Of a DNA stretch of 64,000 bases, positions 1 to 10,575 are shown piece by piece. Position 1 is the first letter of the stretch. Each line of letters begins with the position of its first letter. Below the pieces are notes generated by a model. That model had not been told where the DNA came from. It ran no database searches and saw only the letters and a program-made list of their open reading frames with translations. The position numbers were made by a program, and so were the translations under genes. Source of the DNA: Trichoplax sp. H2 (taxonomy: Eukaryota; Placozoa; Uniplacotomia; Trichoplacea); contig NOWV01000212.1 of assembly GCA_003344405.1 (NCBI GenBank), forward strand, positions 59,754 through 123,753. Reading direction: 5' to 3'.

Positions 1-1
1 T

Positions 2-226
2 ATTGCTGCATGGAGTAGTCCCTACACTCCTGTATTAGACCGCATCAGGATACTGAGTAGGAGTAAAATGGACTGGATTAGACCTGAGAAAGGTTCGGTG
101 CAAACCCTTGATGATCTACAATTCTACATGCGTACAGTACTGTATATCACTGGATCCTTTCAATTTGTTTCTGTTTTGATCCATTTTGGGATTTTTTTCT
201 ACAACTGTGCTAGCAAAATGGACTGA
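2..226 (+). other. open frame at window edge, unresolved
   Basis: A frame open from base 2 to a TGA at 224-226 (about 74 codons) with no start inside the window. It begins with residues like AAWSSPYTPVLDRIR and ends in a hydrophobic stretch before SKMD. It could be the end of an exon entering from the left or a chance open frame in a locally less AT-rich region. No domain is recognised. Confidence 0.2.
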
Positions 227-480
227 TTGTTTTTCACCGTACTGGTACCGTACTGGTACCACGGACTTCCAACAGTGCTCTACTGTTTCGTCTGTTCGTA
301 CTGTACTGCTCACAGTGTACAGTGTACAGTACCAACAGCACTTTTACGTTTTAGTACTGTACTCGACCGAAAGAAGACAAACTCAAATCCTTCACTCGAA
401 CAAAGGTGACGTCAATCTGACTCAATCATCGACGAAGCACGTACACTCGTACAGTCCAAGGTGACGTAGTACTGTCGTAT
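120..480. repeat. GTAC-dense low-complexity island
   Basis: The tetranucleotide GTAC and its neighbours (GTACTGTAC, GGTACC, GTACAGTAC) recur many times, for example around 127-145, 237-262, 297-333, 353-362 and 440-475. GTAC is self-complementary, so the stretch is rich in small inverted repeats. Short open frames on both strands here follow the repetitive composition and are not taken as genes. Confidence 0.6.
407..424. promoter_or_regulatory. possible CRE plus AP-1-like sites
   Basis: A perfect palindromic CRE (TGACGTCA, 407-414) is followed three bases later by an AP-1 consensus (TGACTCA, 418-424). A related half-site (GGTGACGTAG) lies near 461-470. These are bZIP consensus sequences; that they function here is only inferred, because no gene start has been placed nearby. 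Confidence 0.25.
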
Positions 481-779
481 CAACTAGTGCGCAGAAGCAC
501 GGATTCGAGGCAGCTGAAATAGCGCTATTGCGCCTTTTTCTCCAAGAAAAAATGGCGTTCCCCGACGATCAATAGCGCAGTACTAGATTGCTGTAGTCAA
601 AAAAATAAACTAACAGTAAAATTAATCAAGCTGATTTCCCTTTGCAGATTCTTTGCAGTACAGAAATGGACTCAGTAGCTAAATTTGGTATACATTATGT
701 TCAGTAGTCTACTCAAGGACGAGCAGAACAAGACTCGGTCTCCTCAATAAGCTCAACGTTGAAGGAATGATTATGTTCT

Positions 780-1520
780 ACTTAGTCCATCATCACTCGC
801 CCTCGAGACTGTACTTTTTACCTTCCTTCACTTTCCACTGTCTGTGTAGAATACAATAAACTGAAGACAAAAAGAAGTCTATTATGAGTCTCCTTCTTGT
901 AGTCCTTAAATGAATTCCATAGCAAAGAACAGAAATATGCATCCATATAAATGCATTCTTCGATTTTAGGCGTTGTTGTGCATACCACGATGGATGCAGC
1001 ACTCTGTCTATCATCATAAAGCCATTCAGAATCAGGAACGGACAGCCATAAGCCAAGGCTACTAACAGAACTCGTCGTCTTCGAGGTCTTCCATTTTAGT
1101 AGTCTTTCAGAATGAAGCTCAATGTCGGAATTATAGGATCATCGTCTTCTAGCGATCCATAAATAGAGTATGGCCAAAATAGCCGACACTCCAATACTCT
1201 ACTATACAATACTTACGATCAGGATGGCCGCCTAGTTTGACTGCGATGTACATGGATTGATTATTTCTTCGCCACAGAGCTCAGCCTACAGTTTGTACAG
1301 ACTTTCCAGCATAGCATGTATTTGGTATGCTTCAGTCCAAAATAGATCATGACCAAGGTTGTAGGTCTCCACAGACTCCACTGCTTCCCCAATGTACGTG
1401 AATATTACCTTAGCCTCTGCAAAATTTCCACGACCGGATACATAATTGAGGCGAATAAAGCAGAGATGACTAAGAAAAATAGGATAAAGACCCACTCCTT
1501 AAACGAGAGCACTTTTATAA
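780..1520 (-). other. coding-like stretch, unresolved or decayed gene
   Basis: This region is less AT-rich than most of the window and poor in stops on the minus strand, but no single frame stays open. Minus-strand segments include a frame at about 1405-1520 with a membrane-like segment (EWVFILFFLVISALFASI) ending near a possible donor, an overlapping frame at 1286-1495, a frame around 1110-1230 (LEDDDPIIPTLSFILKDY), and two alternative open frames over 793-1070. The frame changes suggest either several small exons or a disabled gene. I do not recognise a family. Confidence 0.25.
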
Positions 1521-1524
1521 AAAT

Positions 1525-2343
1525 AGGCTGGTAGCCTGCTCCAAGTCTCTCCCTATCGCAGAGTCAAATTTTCGTACGCCAAAATGGAGTTGGCTTTTCA
1601 ATAACGACAAAAACCCGCTCATAGAACGAACATTTTTATAAAAAAAAATAGGCTGGTAGCCTGCTCGAGGTCTCTCCCTATCGCAGAGTCAAATTTTCGT
1701 ACGCCAAAATGGAGTTGGCTTTTCAATAACGACAAAAACCCGCTCGTAGAACGAACATTTTTATAAAAAAAAATAGGCTGGTAGCCTGCTCGAGGTCTCT
1801 CCCTATCGCAGGGTAAAATTTTCGCATGCCAAAATGGAGTTGGCTTTTCAATAAGGACAAAGACCTGCTCGTAGAACGAGTACTGTTTATAAAAATAGGC
1901 TGGTAGCCTGCTCCAAGTCTCTCCCTATCGCAGGGTCAAATTTTCGTATGCCAAAATGGAGTTGGCTTTTCAATAACGACAAAAACCCGCTCGTAGAACG
2001 AACATTTTTATAAAAAAAAATAGGCTGGTAGCCTGCTCCAAGTCTCTCCCTATCGCAGGGTCAAATTTTCGCATGCCAAAATGGAGATGGCTTTTCAATA
2101 AGGACAAAGATCTGCTCGTAGAACGAGTACTTTTCATAAAAATAGGCTGGTAGCCTGCTCCAAGTCTCTCCCTATCGTTGGGTAAAATTTTCGCATGCCA
2201 AAATGGAGTGGGCTTTTCAATAAGGACAAAGACCTGCTCGTAGAACGAGTACTTTTAGAAAAATAGGCTGGTAGCCTGCTCGAAGTCTCTCCCTATCGTA
2301 GGGTAAATTTTCGAATGCCAAAATGGAGTTGGCTTTTCAATAC
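1525..2343. repeat. tandem repeat, 7 copies of ~122-125 bp
   Basis: Units begin with AGGCTGGTAGCCT at 1525, 1650, 1775, 1897, 2022, 2144 and 2265, giving periods of 125, 125, 122, 125, 122 and 121. Each unit also carries GTCTCTCCCTATCG, a GCCAAAATGGAG block and a poly-A tract. Two short hairpins recur: AGGCT-GGT-AGCCT at the unit start and CTCGT-AGA-ACGAG near the end of most units. The 40 bases left of the array (1485-1524) resemble a further, diverged half unit. The copies are very similar, so the array is young. Confidence 0.95.
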
Positions 2344-3098
2344 CATCAGCCCGTTTGCATAAACAACACCTAAATGAATGGCTGCTATTGCGTAAGAAGG
2401 TTGGCAGTTGGGCATATCTGAAAATACTTCATTGCCATCGATAGTTGAATAGTAATGTAAATAAAAAATTCAGCCACGGCTTCGTCTACTCTATGTGTAG
2501 ATGGGCAAGATCTCGACTCACGTCAATAATAAATAGATACCAGTAATTAATCCATTTTTATGGTCGAGGAAAGCAAGGAAGGGAAACATGAAGTAAAAAT
2601 TCGCACGATATAGAAAATTGGGCATAGACCGTACTGGACAGTGTACAATATTGAGCTGGAAATTGAAAATGGATTGTTTTACATTAACAGGGTTGATGAG
2701 CTTCATTGAACCGAAATACGGTCATGACTACACCTGGAAATATCGCGTTTTATCCGACTTGAATTTATTTTGAGCCTATCGAATGAAAGGCTATTAATAT
2801 CCTCGACTACGCCGAAAACAATCATACCTAGTCATCACGTATTGTGTTATAAAATCTTGCCAAGCAATTACATCTGTAAATACGAGCGAGTATCTAATAA
2901 GAAAAGAGTTTATGGATAACGGATTACGACAATCAAACATTAAAGTGATTTTATAATCAAGTGATTCCTAGCTTGCAGAATGTGTCCCTTAGTCACAGAC
3001 TAACAGCATTGAGTTACAAAAGTAAGATTACGATTTAGTCGCAGAAAGGATCCTATAAAACGCCAGGCGCAAATTTTAATCTTAGAAAATTATAGGAA
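2344..3098. other. intergenic, nothing recognised
   Basis: AT-rich spacer between the tandem array and the 3' end of the first CRD gene. One minus-strand open frame of 62 codons (2518-2706) has no domain, no partner exon and ordinary composition, so it is not called. Confidence 0.5.
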
Positions 3099-5126
3099 TT
3101 AAAGCAGCACAGCTGAAAGGAAATAGATCACAAATAGTAATGCAATATTGACAGTTAAGCCGGAAGCACCATTGGGATACGCTTGACTGTCGGACATGGT
3201 CATTTTTTGAGATTTTTCATCAGGATAAGCATTGCAGTCCCAAGCCAAAGCAAGAACATTTTGAGTGGTAGTCGGTAAGCTATATATATTATAAAATGTA
3301 ACGTTAACTTTTTCTTTCTATCTCAACAGCATTTAATTTTAGATACGGTATACTTTAGCGAAAGGATGGCAATGGCATCAAGCTATAATAGACGTTATCG
3401 CATACTGTCTACCTAGAGCAATTGAATACGTGCATTATGTCACATAATGCTAAAGTTTAAAGATAGAATTCTATTCTGTCTAAGCTTGAAAGTGTGATCG
3501 AGTTAGAATCTAAAAGTGTTCGCTAACAAATAGATAAAACGAACATCTTCTGCTTACAGAACGCCGGCAAAGGTGGCGTTAAAATAATAAAATTAGAGTG
3601 AACAAATGGCATGAAATGATGCATCATTTCATTTTACTTAAAATCAACTTTTCATGAGCGTATCTTCCTCAATTAACTACGGAAATACTACGAAACTAGA
3701 ATTGCCAACAATCACGCTTGATTCAGGACAGCAATACAACGCCTTAGATGCAAAGTATTTCATTCAACAAATTAAAAGTAATATAGCAAAAGCATTCTGC
3801 ATTACTTACCAGGATATAGCACTTTGACATTGTTGCTTAGTTACACTGCTAACAATTTTTCGGCGATCAGTGCTACAGAAAGGGATGGTAGTACACGACA
3901 TCTTGATCCATTTGTCACTGCAAAAGGCAGAAACACCAGCGGCAGCATAGCTCGATTTCATTGAGGCAATAATCGCACTTTGTTGATACAAATTAGGTAC
4001 AACCCACGACGGAAATGCAATATCCTTTGGCAATGGGCCGCAATACATGGAATTAATGCTAGCCAGAGATGATTTGACGCAGGTTGATAAAGTAAACTGT
4101 TGACCAGTAGATTGGCATATCGCTTGCGTATTTAAACCATTAACATTGACTAATTTACTACCGCATGTTTTTAAGCCACTACAGGAACGACTAAAATCCA
4201 GATAGGTAGCCGATTTGGTATCCGAAGAACACTTTGGCAATGTTCCCTTACATAAGACATCTTTTAAAGAATTTTGGCATGTAGTGGAAAGTTGTCGTTG
4301 CAAAATGTTAAAGTTGCTAATGATGAAATGTAAAGTTTTGGTCGTTCTCTTGATGATCGTAGCCGGAACCAGATAATTGACATCGCAAAATGACATAATG
4401 CTTGCACTAGGTTTAACGCACTGATTAACATCTCCTTCAACCCAAACAGTCACGGAACCTGGTGAAGCTGCCCGACGTTGCTGAAATAGATATGTAAAAA
4501 TAAAATATTATTAAAATGGATAGAAATGCCTTTGATTAAGCAATGTCTTTCCAAGCAATCCTTTCAATATTTCTCAAACTTTAAATTTTGCTTCCTATGG
4601 CAATTTATACTACTGTACAAACCAGTTGCAACTTTCATTTAATTACCATCGCAACAGATAAAGTAGTTTTAAAGTAAAACTGAGAGTAAATATAATATAC
4701 TGAAGCCTTCAACAACATTTATTTGAATGACTACAATGAGATTTTCAGGTCGAGCATAGTTTAGTGCCCATATTGTACTTTATTATTCTAGAGCACAAGA
4801 AGAGAATTCTGTAAATATTGAGAATATACTCTAGCTAGTAACTATCTTTAAACATCATGTACAGTCGATCATAAAGTAGTCACCAATCATACGTGCGGTT
4901 ACTACTACGTTAATCTTACTATAATATGAAAGCTTTCATACGGGTTCTTATAGGCAATTTCCTCTGATGCTACTTTGCCTGAGTCTTGCTTGATAATATC
5001 GATAATTTCTTGAAGCAGTCCATGATGACCACTTAACGCGCTAAGATGGCTAGAATGGCCTCCATCGACTACACACATACTTATTGCAATCCCAACTAAC
5101 AAGATGATCGATGTCGAGCCTACCAT
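3099..5126 (-). CDS. secreted tandem Frizzled-CRD protein, probable GPI anchor (copy A)
   Basis: Three exons: 4920-5126, 3810-4480 and 3099-3279 (352 aa). Exon 1 encodes a signal peptide (SIILLVGIAISMCVV) and ends in phase 0 before GTAAGA. Exon 2 (671 bp, after TTTCAG) carries almost all of two cysteine-rich modules. Its last codon is split TG|C across the intron, giving Cys-Leu-Pro, so the apparent stop after Trp at the exon end is really donor GTAAGT. Cys spacings are 10-35-8-6-15-5-15 in module 1 and 12-39-8-5-15-5-14 in module 2. The C-x8-C-x6-C core and the ~36-residue loop match Frizzled CRDs. Exon 3 ends with a hydrophobic run (LTVNIALLFVIYFLSAVLL) directly before the stop, typical of a GPI signal. 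There is no seven-helix domain, so this is not a Frizzled receptor; Wnt or lipid binding is only inferred. Confidence 0.85.
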
Positions 5127-5289
5127 GGTTTTTCCTTTGTCAATGAAGTAATAACTTTGTTATTATAGCATTCCATAAATTGATTCAATTGAGGATCAAC
5201 GCGTAAATTATAAAACAAAATAAATGTGTGCATTAAAACCTTAAATATCGACAGAGAGAGTGCTCAAGCATTAATATGAAAGCATCATA

Positions 5290-5850
5290 GATGAATTTAA
5301 ATGTATCTATGGAAAGACTTGCATCTACTCTGAAATGCATGCCATGTCCGCCTTACTCAAGGTTATAATAAGCATACTAGCGGTTGGACTGCAATAAAAG
5401 TAAAAGCATCCGTTCACTTTTATTCTTACTCCTGTATATACTCGTGCTTTTTTACCAGCATTACAATTGTATAAGGTATGAATTCAAATATGTCTATGGA
5501 AAGACTTGCATTCACACTGCAATGCATACATGCTATCTGCGATTTACTGAAGGCAGTATTAAGTGCATTGCATAACAGCATTTGAACTGAAATAAATTAC
5601 TGATAGGTTATAGAAGTACAAGCAACTATCCACTTTTATTCTTACTTTCTTGTATATATATTTTATCATTAATAGCGATGATGAACATGCAATGAGTGAA
5701 AGGTCTACTAATTTAAATGCACAATGTATGAATTCAAAGATATCTATGGAGAGACTTACATCTACACTGTAAGGCATGCATGCTAAGCGCACTTTACTTA
5801 AGGTTTCATAAAGTGCATTCAAGCGCTTGGACTACAATAAATTCAGACGA
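5290..5850. repeat. three diverged direct repeats (~190-250 bp)
   Basis: Three related segments start with GAATT(T/C)AAA followed by TCTATGG and AGACTT, at 5293, 5480 and 5730. Each continues into a (T)GCATGC/ATACATGC motif, a TTTACT-rich stretch and a CACTTTTATTCTTACT block (first two copies). They lie just upstream of the copy A gene. Open frames at 5384-5575 and 5559-5822 are contained in these repeats and are not called as genes. Confidence 0.75.
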
Positions 5851-8495
5851 AACACGGCAAATATTGCTACAGGACTAGTAGGTTATAACAGGAAATTCAT
5901 AGCTATAGATGTAAATTAGCAGATAATGTTAAGCCAAAAGTTATCGTCATCTGTAAGTTCAAAGGCCGCAATAGCAGAATTAGCGAAGCCAAAGGGTAGT
6001 ATTTCAGGGTAATTTGAAGCTAGTTTAAATCCCCTATTTAAAAGTTTATAGGACAAGGTCGTACTTAAAAAAGACATTTTTAAGTCTTAGTCCTTCATTT
6101 TAATACTAAGCGAAGCAGTTAGCATACAGAGCTAAGTCCATGTTTCTCAAGTAAGAGTTGCAATAACTTCATGTGCAGGATTTACTGTTTTAAAATGCGA
6201 TCATTAGTGACATCACTTTATACTATCAAACACGAAGCAAAGCAGAATGTAGATAAATTTCTGAAATAGCTATACTAAACTCATAGCATAAAATCGAACA
6301 CGATATTCTAACTAGGTAACGAAATTCTTCTAGCAAAAAGTCAAAATAGAAAACTTTACAAGTATATTTGCCTGATGGTATTAGCTCGAAGTCATAGAAG
6401 CAACAGCGGACTTCTGAAATTCTTAAGTAACAACATTTGATCAAACTAACAGAAAACAAAATTCAATTCGTAAATTAACTATGGCATTGATACACCCGAT
6501 CAAGTTACGTGCCTATATTATTTTAAGAACTGTCTTAACTATGCTAAGCAAAAAAGTAATTTACGAGTGATGGCTTATTCAAATACTTCAACTTTCTTTT
6601 ATCTATTTACTTCTCTATAATACTTCAACTATCAAACATGTTCAGTAGGGGTAACGTGGGAAATACGATAACATAGTAGAAATATTTCTTCTATTTATCA
6701 GCATGAACAGCTATAAGCTCTTACTAGTCAATGCTAAAATGCAGTTCCAACTGAATTTTACAATGTATGTACTATTGAGTAAGAGTTCGAAGTGCTGAAT
6801 AAATAGCTTGGAAAAGTTTCAATTTTGCACCGACTAAAACCATTATTCCAATCGTATTTCAACTAATGCTTTGTGTTAAACGATCAAGTTATTACATGAA
6901 TAAGAACAACTATACAAATATCCTTATTCAAGGGTCATAGGCAATTCTGTGGCAACTTTGCATAATAAATTCCATTAATAGTTTCGTTAGTTGTACGCAA
7001 AATAAGTATGTTGTAGTCACAAGCGACACCAATTAGACAGCAGCTATCACTATCTTAATTTACTTGATATACTTACTTTTGGGTGAGAAAAATTAAACTT
7101 GTTTTCGCTATTAATGCTCCAAACTCTACTGGTACAAGAATTGAAATAAATCTATCGGTCAGTCAATTCGAAATAAAGATAATTTCTAAAAAGTTGCAAT
7201 TACAATAAAATGCATATACCATATGTTTCTTCCTATCCACATATGCAAGGTGCTACAAGAAATTATCGGATATCCAGTATTATCTTTTAGTATTTTATAT
7301 GGATATTTAATGATTATTTAAACACATTACCGTAAAACTGCCATAAAGTGCAAGTAAATACAGTATCGAACTGTGAATAAACTCAATCATACTGCTTACC
7401 TAAAAATCATATGGTGATGCTTTTATTCGTGTTTTCGTCATAATTACAACTTTATGCGGACGCAGTACATTGCTTTCGTAACTTTACTTGTTTGGCGAAA
7501 TCGATTTGTAGCTAGAACTACATACTAATATATAATATTTAGGAGGAGACTAAAGTAGGATACCGTGGCCTCTGATAAAGACCTGGAACACTCTGCAATA
7601 ACGAATATTCAAAACAGCAAGATATAACATAGTAGTCTAGATCATCTATCATTCTTGTTGTAGCAAAATAAAAAGAAAGCTAATACAACTTCTTTTATCA
7701 ATAAAATTATACTTTAACTACTACTAGTATAGGCTGATTCAAGCACTTATTGTTATTAATCCAAGATCAAAATAAAGCTAGTTTTCTCCTCTTATTTAGC
7801 ACTTCCTTTCTATTTAAATACCTATCTTTGTTAGACACAGTCTGCACAGTTAGTAGCAGAATAACTTCATTATAACTATTATAAAACCCATACATGCTAT
7901 TAGATCTACGATTGCATAATCGATTAGAACACTTAATAAGTAACTTTTCTTGATTCATTTCCCAAACCTTAGTGGTATGTATTAAAATTGTCAAAGTAAT
8001 TACGGATTCGTATAATTTTGAAAGTCGAACCTGATATGTTGCAAGAGTACATAAGACATACCAAGAAACATTTCTTGCTTTGCATCCTATCAGCAAATTT
8101 TGGAGTTTATGAAGGTGAATTTATAATGTATGCCATCGATAAAAGTCCCAATCTACCCGTAGCCCTATAAACCAATATTTTTAGTAAGAGGAAGCCGATT
8201 AAGAAAGCACAAAGTTGACAAGGATCAAGTTTAGACAAATTCATATTATGGTCTATTTTAATATCGTCAATCCTTTCAAGTTTAATAAATATCTTGAAAC
8301 TTGGAAAATTTAACGACAGTGTGGTACGGCATGATATGCAATTATCCAAGACCGATTTTCATAATGTTATGCATTCTGAAAAAAAACCAGCATAATATAC
8401 AGCTATGATTTTATCACGGTTTTTGGCCTAACTTGTTCATCATAACTTTCTCATACCGATTTGTGAAATGTTGTACAAACAGCGAGTCTGATGGT
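5851..8495. other. intergenic, nothing recognised
   Basis: AT-rich sequence with scattered stops in all frames. Minus-strand open frames at 6226-6459, 7767-8096 and 8107-8349 have no domain, no splice-compatible partners and strongly biased composition, so they are left uncalled. Confidence 0.5.
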
Positions 8496-8499
8496 ATTT

Positions 8500-8970
8500 T
8501 ATACCGTTTCTTCGAGTAGACTGTATCTCAATATGATCAAGGATTAGTAAACTAAAACCTTCCCAAAAAGGAAGAAATATGTTTCTCTTAATCTTAGCTA
8601 TGCATCTGATTCTCTACCACTGGCTTAACTATAAAGGAATTAGCAGCCTTTATAACGTTTCATACTTTGAACATACAGCAAATAGTATTCTATTTTTAGA
8701 TATCTTTCCTTTAAAGTATGGAAACATACCGTAGTTGCAAGATTACCAGTTCTTTCTAAAAGAGTGCGAGTATATCTCGATATAGTTTGGACTGAACTGC
8801 TTCAACCTCCGGAAAAAGAAAGGAATATATAACCTCAATCCCGTCATTCTCAACGACTGGCTTTGCTACAAATTGACTAGCAATATCATAATATCGTATA
8901 TTTTAAACATTTAGCTGATATCATCCTATATTCAGATATCTTTCCATTAACGTTTAGAAACCTAGTCGTA
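8500..8970. repeat. diverged direct duplication, ~235 bp unit
   Basis: Two related copies follow each other. Anchors are CACTGGCTTAACTATAAAG near 8618 and CGACTGGCTTTGCTACAAAT near 8853. Both continue through an AGCA(A/G) block to a shared AGATATCTTTCC motif and a (T/G)TTTAGAAAC or TATGGAAAC end. Confidence 0.6.
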
Positions 8971-10370
8971 GGGCTTTTCGTTCTAAAAGTGATGGTCCAT
9001 GATTCTAGCAAATAGCTTTCGATAATAGTTGTTAATGCTATAGTTATTTGATCCAATTCAAACAATTATAAAATAAGGTAATCGATGCTAAAGAGTATTA
9101 AATTTAATTTGAGATACTCGTAAATGATGATTGTGTTTGGTGTTTCAGCGATATTGAATGATATTCATTTATTGTCAATTCATATTCTTCTAGTACTGTC
9201 GTTCTTGAATAATCTAAAAACGATAATGAATTCCTGTATTTAAACTGCATTTTTATCATTCTAGATCTTACCTTATGATTTGAATACATGCACAGGTGAA
9301 AATTGATCGACAACGAGCTATAGTAACTATATAGATATAAATAGACATAAATATCTGCTTTGATAATGTAAACGATAAAAACCTACATAATGACATGGTG
9401 TAGAATAATAAAACTTATTATATGTTGGAAACAAATTCTTTGCTGATGACATTTCCTAATTTAAATTGGTTCTTACGATCTCAGAAAATGCCATCGCTCG
9501 TACACCATAGCTCGCTAGATTAGAATGTGAGCATTATCAGTATGTTACATATTAATTAAATATAGCTATCTAAACTATAAGCTCTTGATGGTATAGATGA
9601 GGGCCCCTTCGTTGTAATAAGAAATGAGTGATTTAGTAAATAATTGCTGTTATAAATCTAAGTTAAATAGGCAATATGGGGTAGAATAATTTATGTCAGA
9701 GATAAATTAGGTAATAATATAGGTAGCTTAATACATCATTAACAATAGCTATAATGTACTTCAGATGATACGAGACAAACTGCTATTAAATCGATATTAA
9801 TTCTCGCGATTAACTATAATAACTGGAATGTAATTATTTTCAAGTAAGGGCTACCCTGTAAGTATAGTTTTTTAACCACCACATTCACCTACTTAATTGA
9901 GAACAGTAACCGTTTAAAAATACAAATAATCACAATGATATAAGAGTGAAGTCTTTGTAGTTTGTATTCGTGCGCTGGAATTATATTTGAAATCTGCGCA
10001 AATAATCTAATTAAGGTAAGGTGAATAAGTGACAATCATTTTTTATTTTAAGAATAGAGTCTATATTTAAGGATACTTTATCAATTCATATTTTTAATAG
10101 CATAGCTGGTATAATGAGTCGATATAAAGGTAAAAGGAACGATTAAATTTGATAGATAATAATAAAAATGAAGGAAATACTTGCATTTGAAGGGTTAAGA
10201 TCAGCTTTAAAAAATTTATTACCCTCTGCTTTTAGTCCATTGATGTTACGCAAAAAAATTCCAGTAGAAACTCTTATTTTGCATATCTTCAAAGAAGAAT
10301 ACGAATATAAGTTAGAAAATTCGTTGCCTTGCGAATTTAAAGTATTGATTAAGAAAATAAGGGATGAATT
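8971..10370. other. intergenic, nothing recognised
   Basis: AT-rich spacer. The plus-strand open frame at 10168-10404 and its antisense shadow both run into the following repeat array. They show no family resemblance and are not called. Confidence 0.4.
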
Positions 10371-10575
10371 CTCACTTTTAAGGCGTAAACAGAATATTGC
10401 ATAATGGACGATCACTATCGATTCCATGCGGAAAATTTCTCACTTTTAAAGCGTAAATAGAATATAGCATAATGGGACGATCACTGTCAATTGTATGAAA
10501 AAAATTTGTCACTTTTAAAGAGTAAATAGAATACTGTATAACGAGATCATAAATGTTAATTGTAAGATTGAAATC
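10371..10575. repeat. tandem repeat, 3 copies of 68-69 bp
   Basis: Units begin CTCACTTTTAA (the third GTCACTTTTAA) at 10371, 10439 and 10508. Each continues (G/A)GCGTAAA(C/T)AGAATA or a close variant, then a GATCA(C/T) block. A run of nine G residues follows at about 10604-10613. Confidence 0.85.

Noticed and set aside
116-464. Open frames of 60-92 codons in the GTAC-rich island
   Set aside because: They follow from a stop-poor repetitive composition and their residues are low-complexity runs of V, Y, S and T.
5384-5822. Open frames of 63 and 87 codons upstream of copy A
   Set aside because: They lie within three diverged direct repeats and are not conserved between the repeat copies.
10168-10427. 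Overlapping open frames on both strands (78 and 94 codons)
   Set aside because: Both run into the 68-bp tandem repeat, with no domain and no splice partners.
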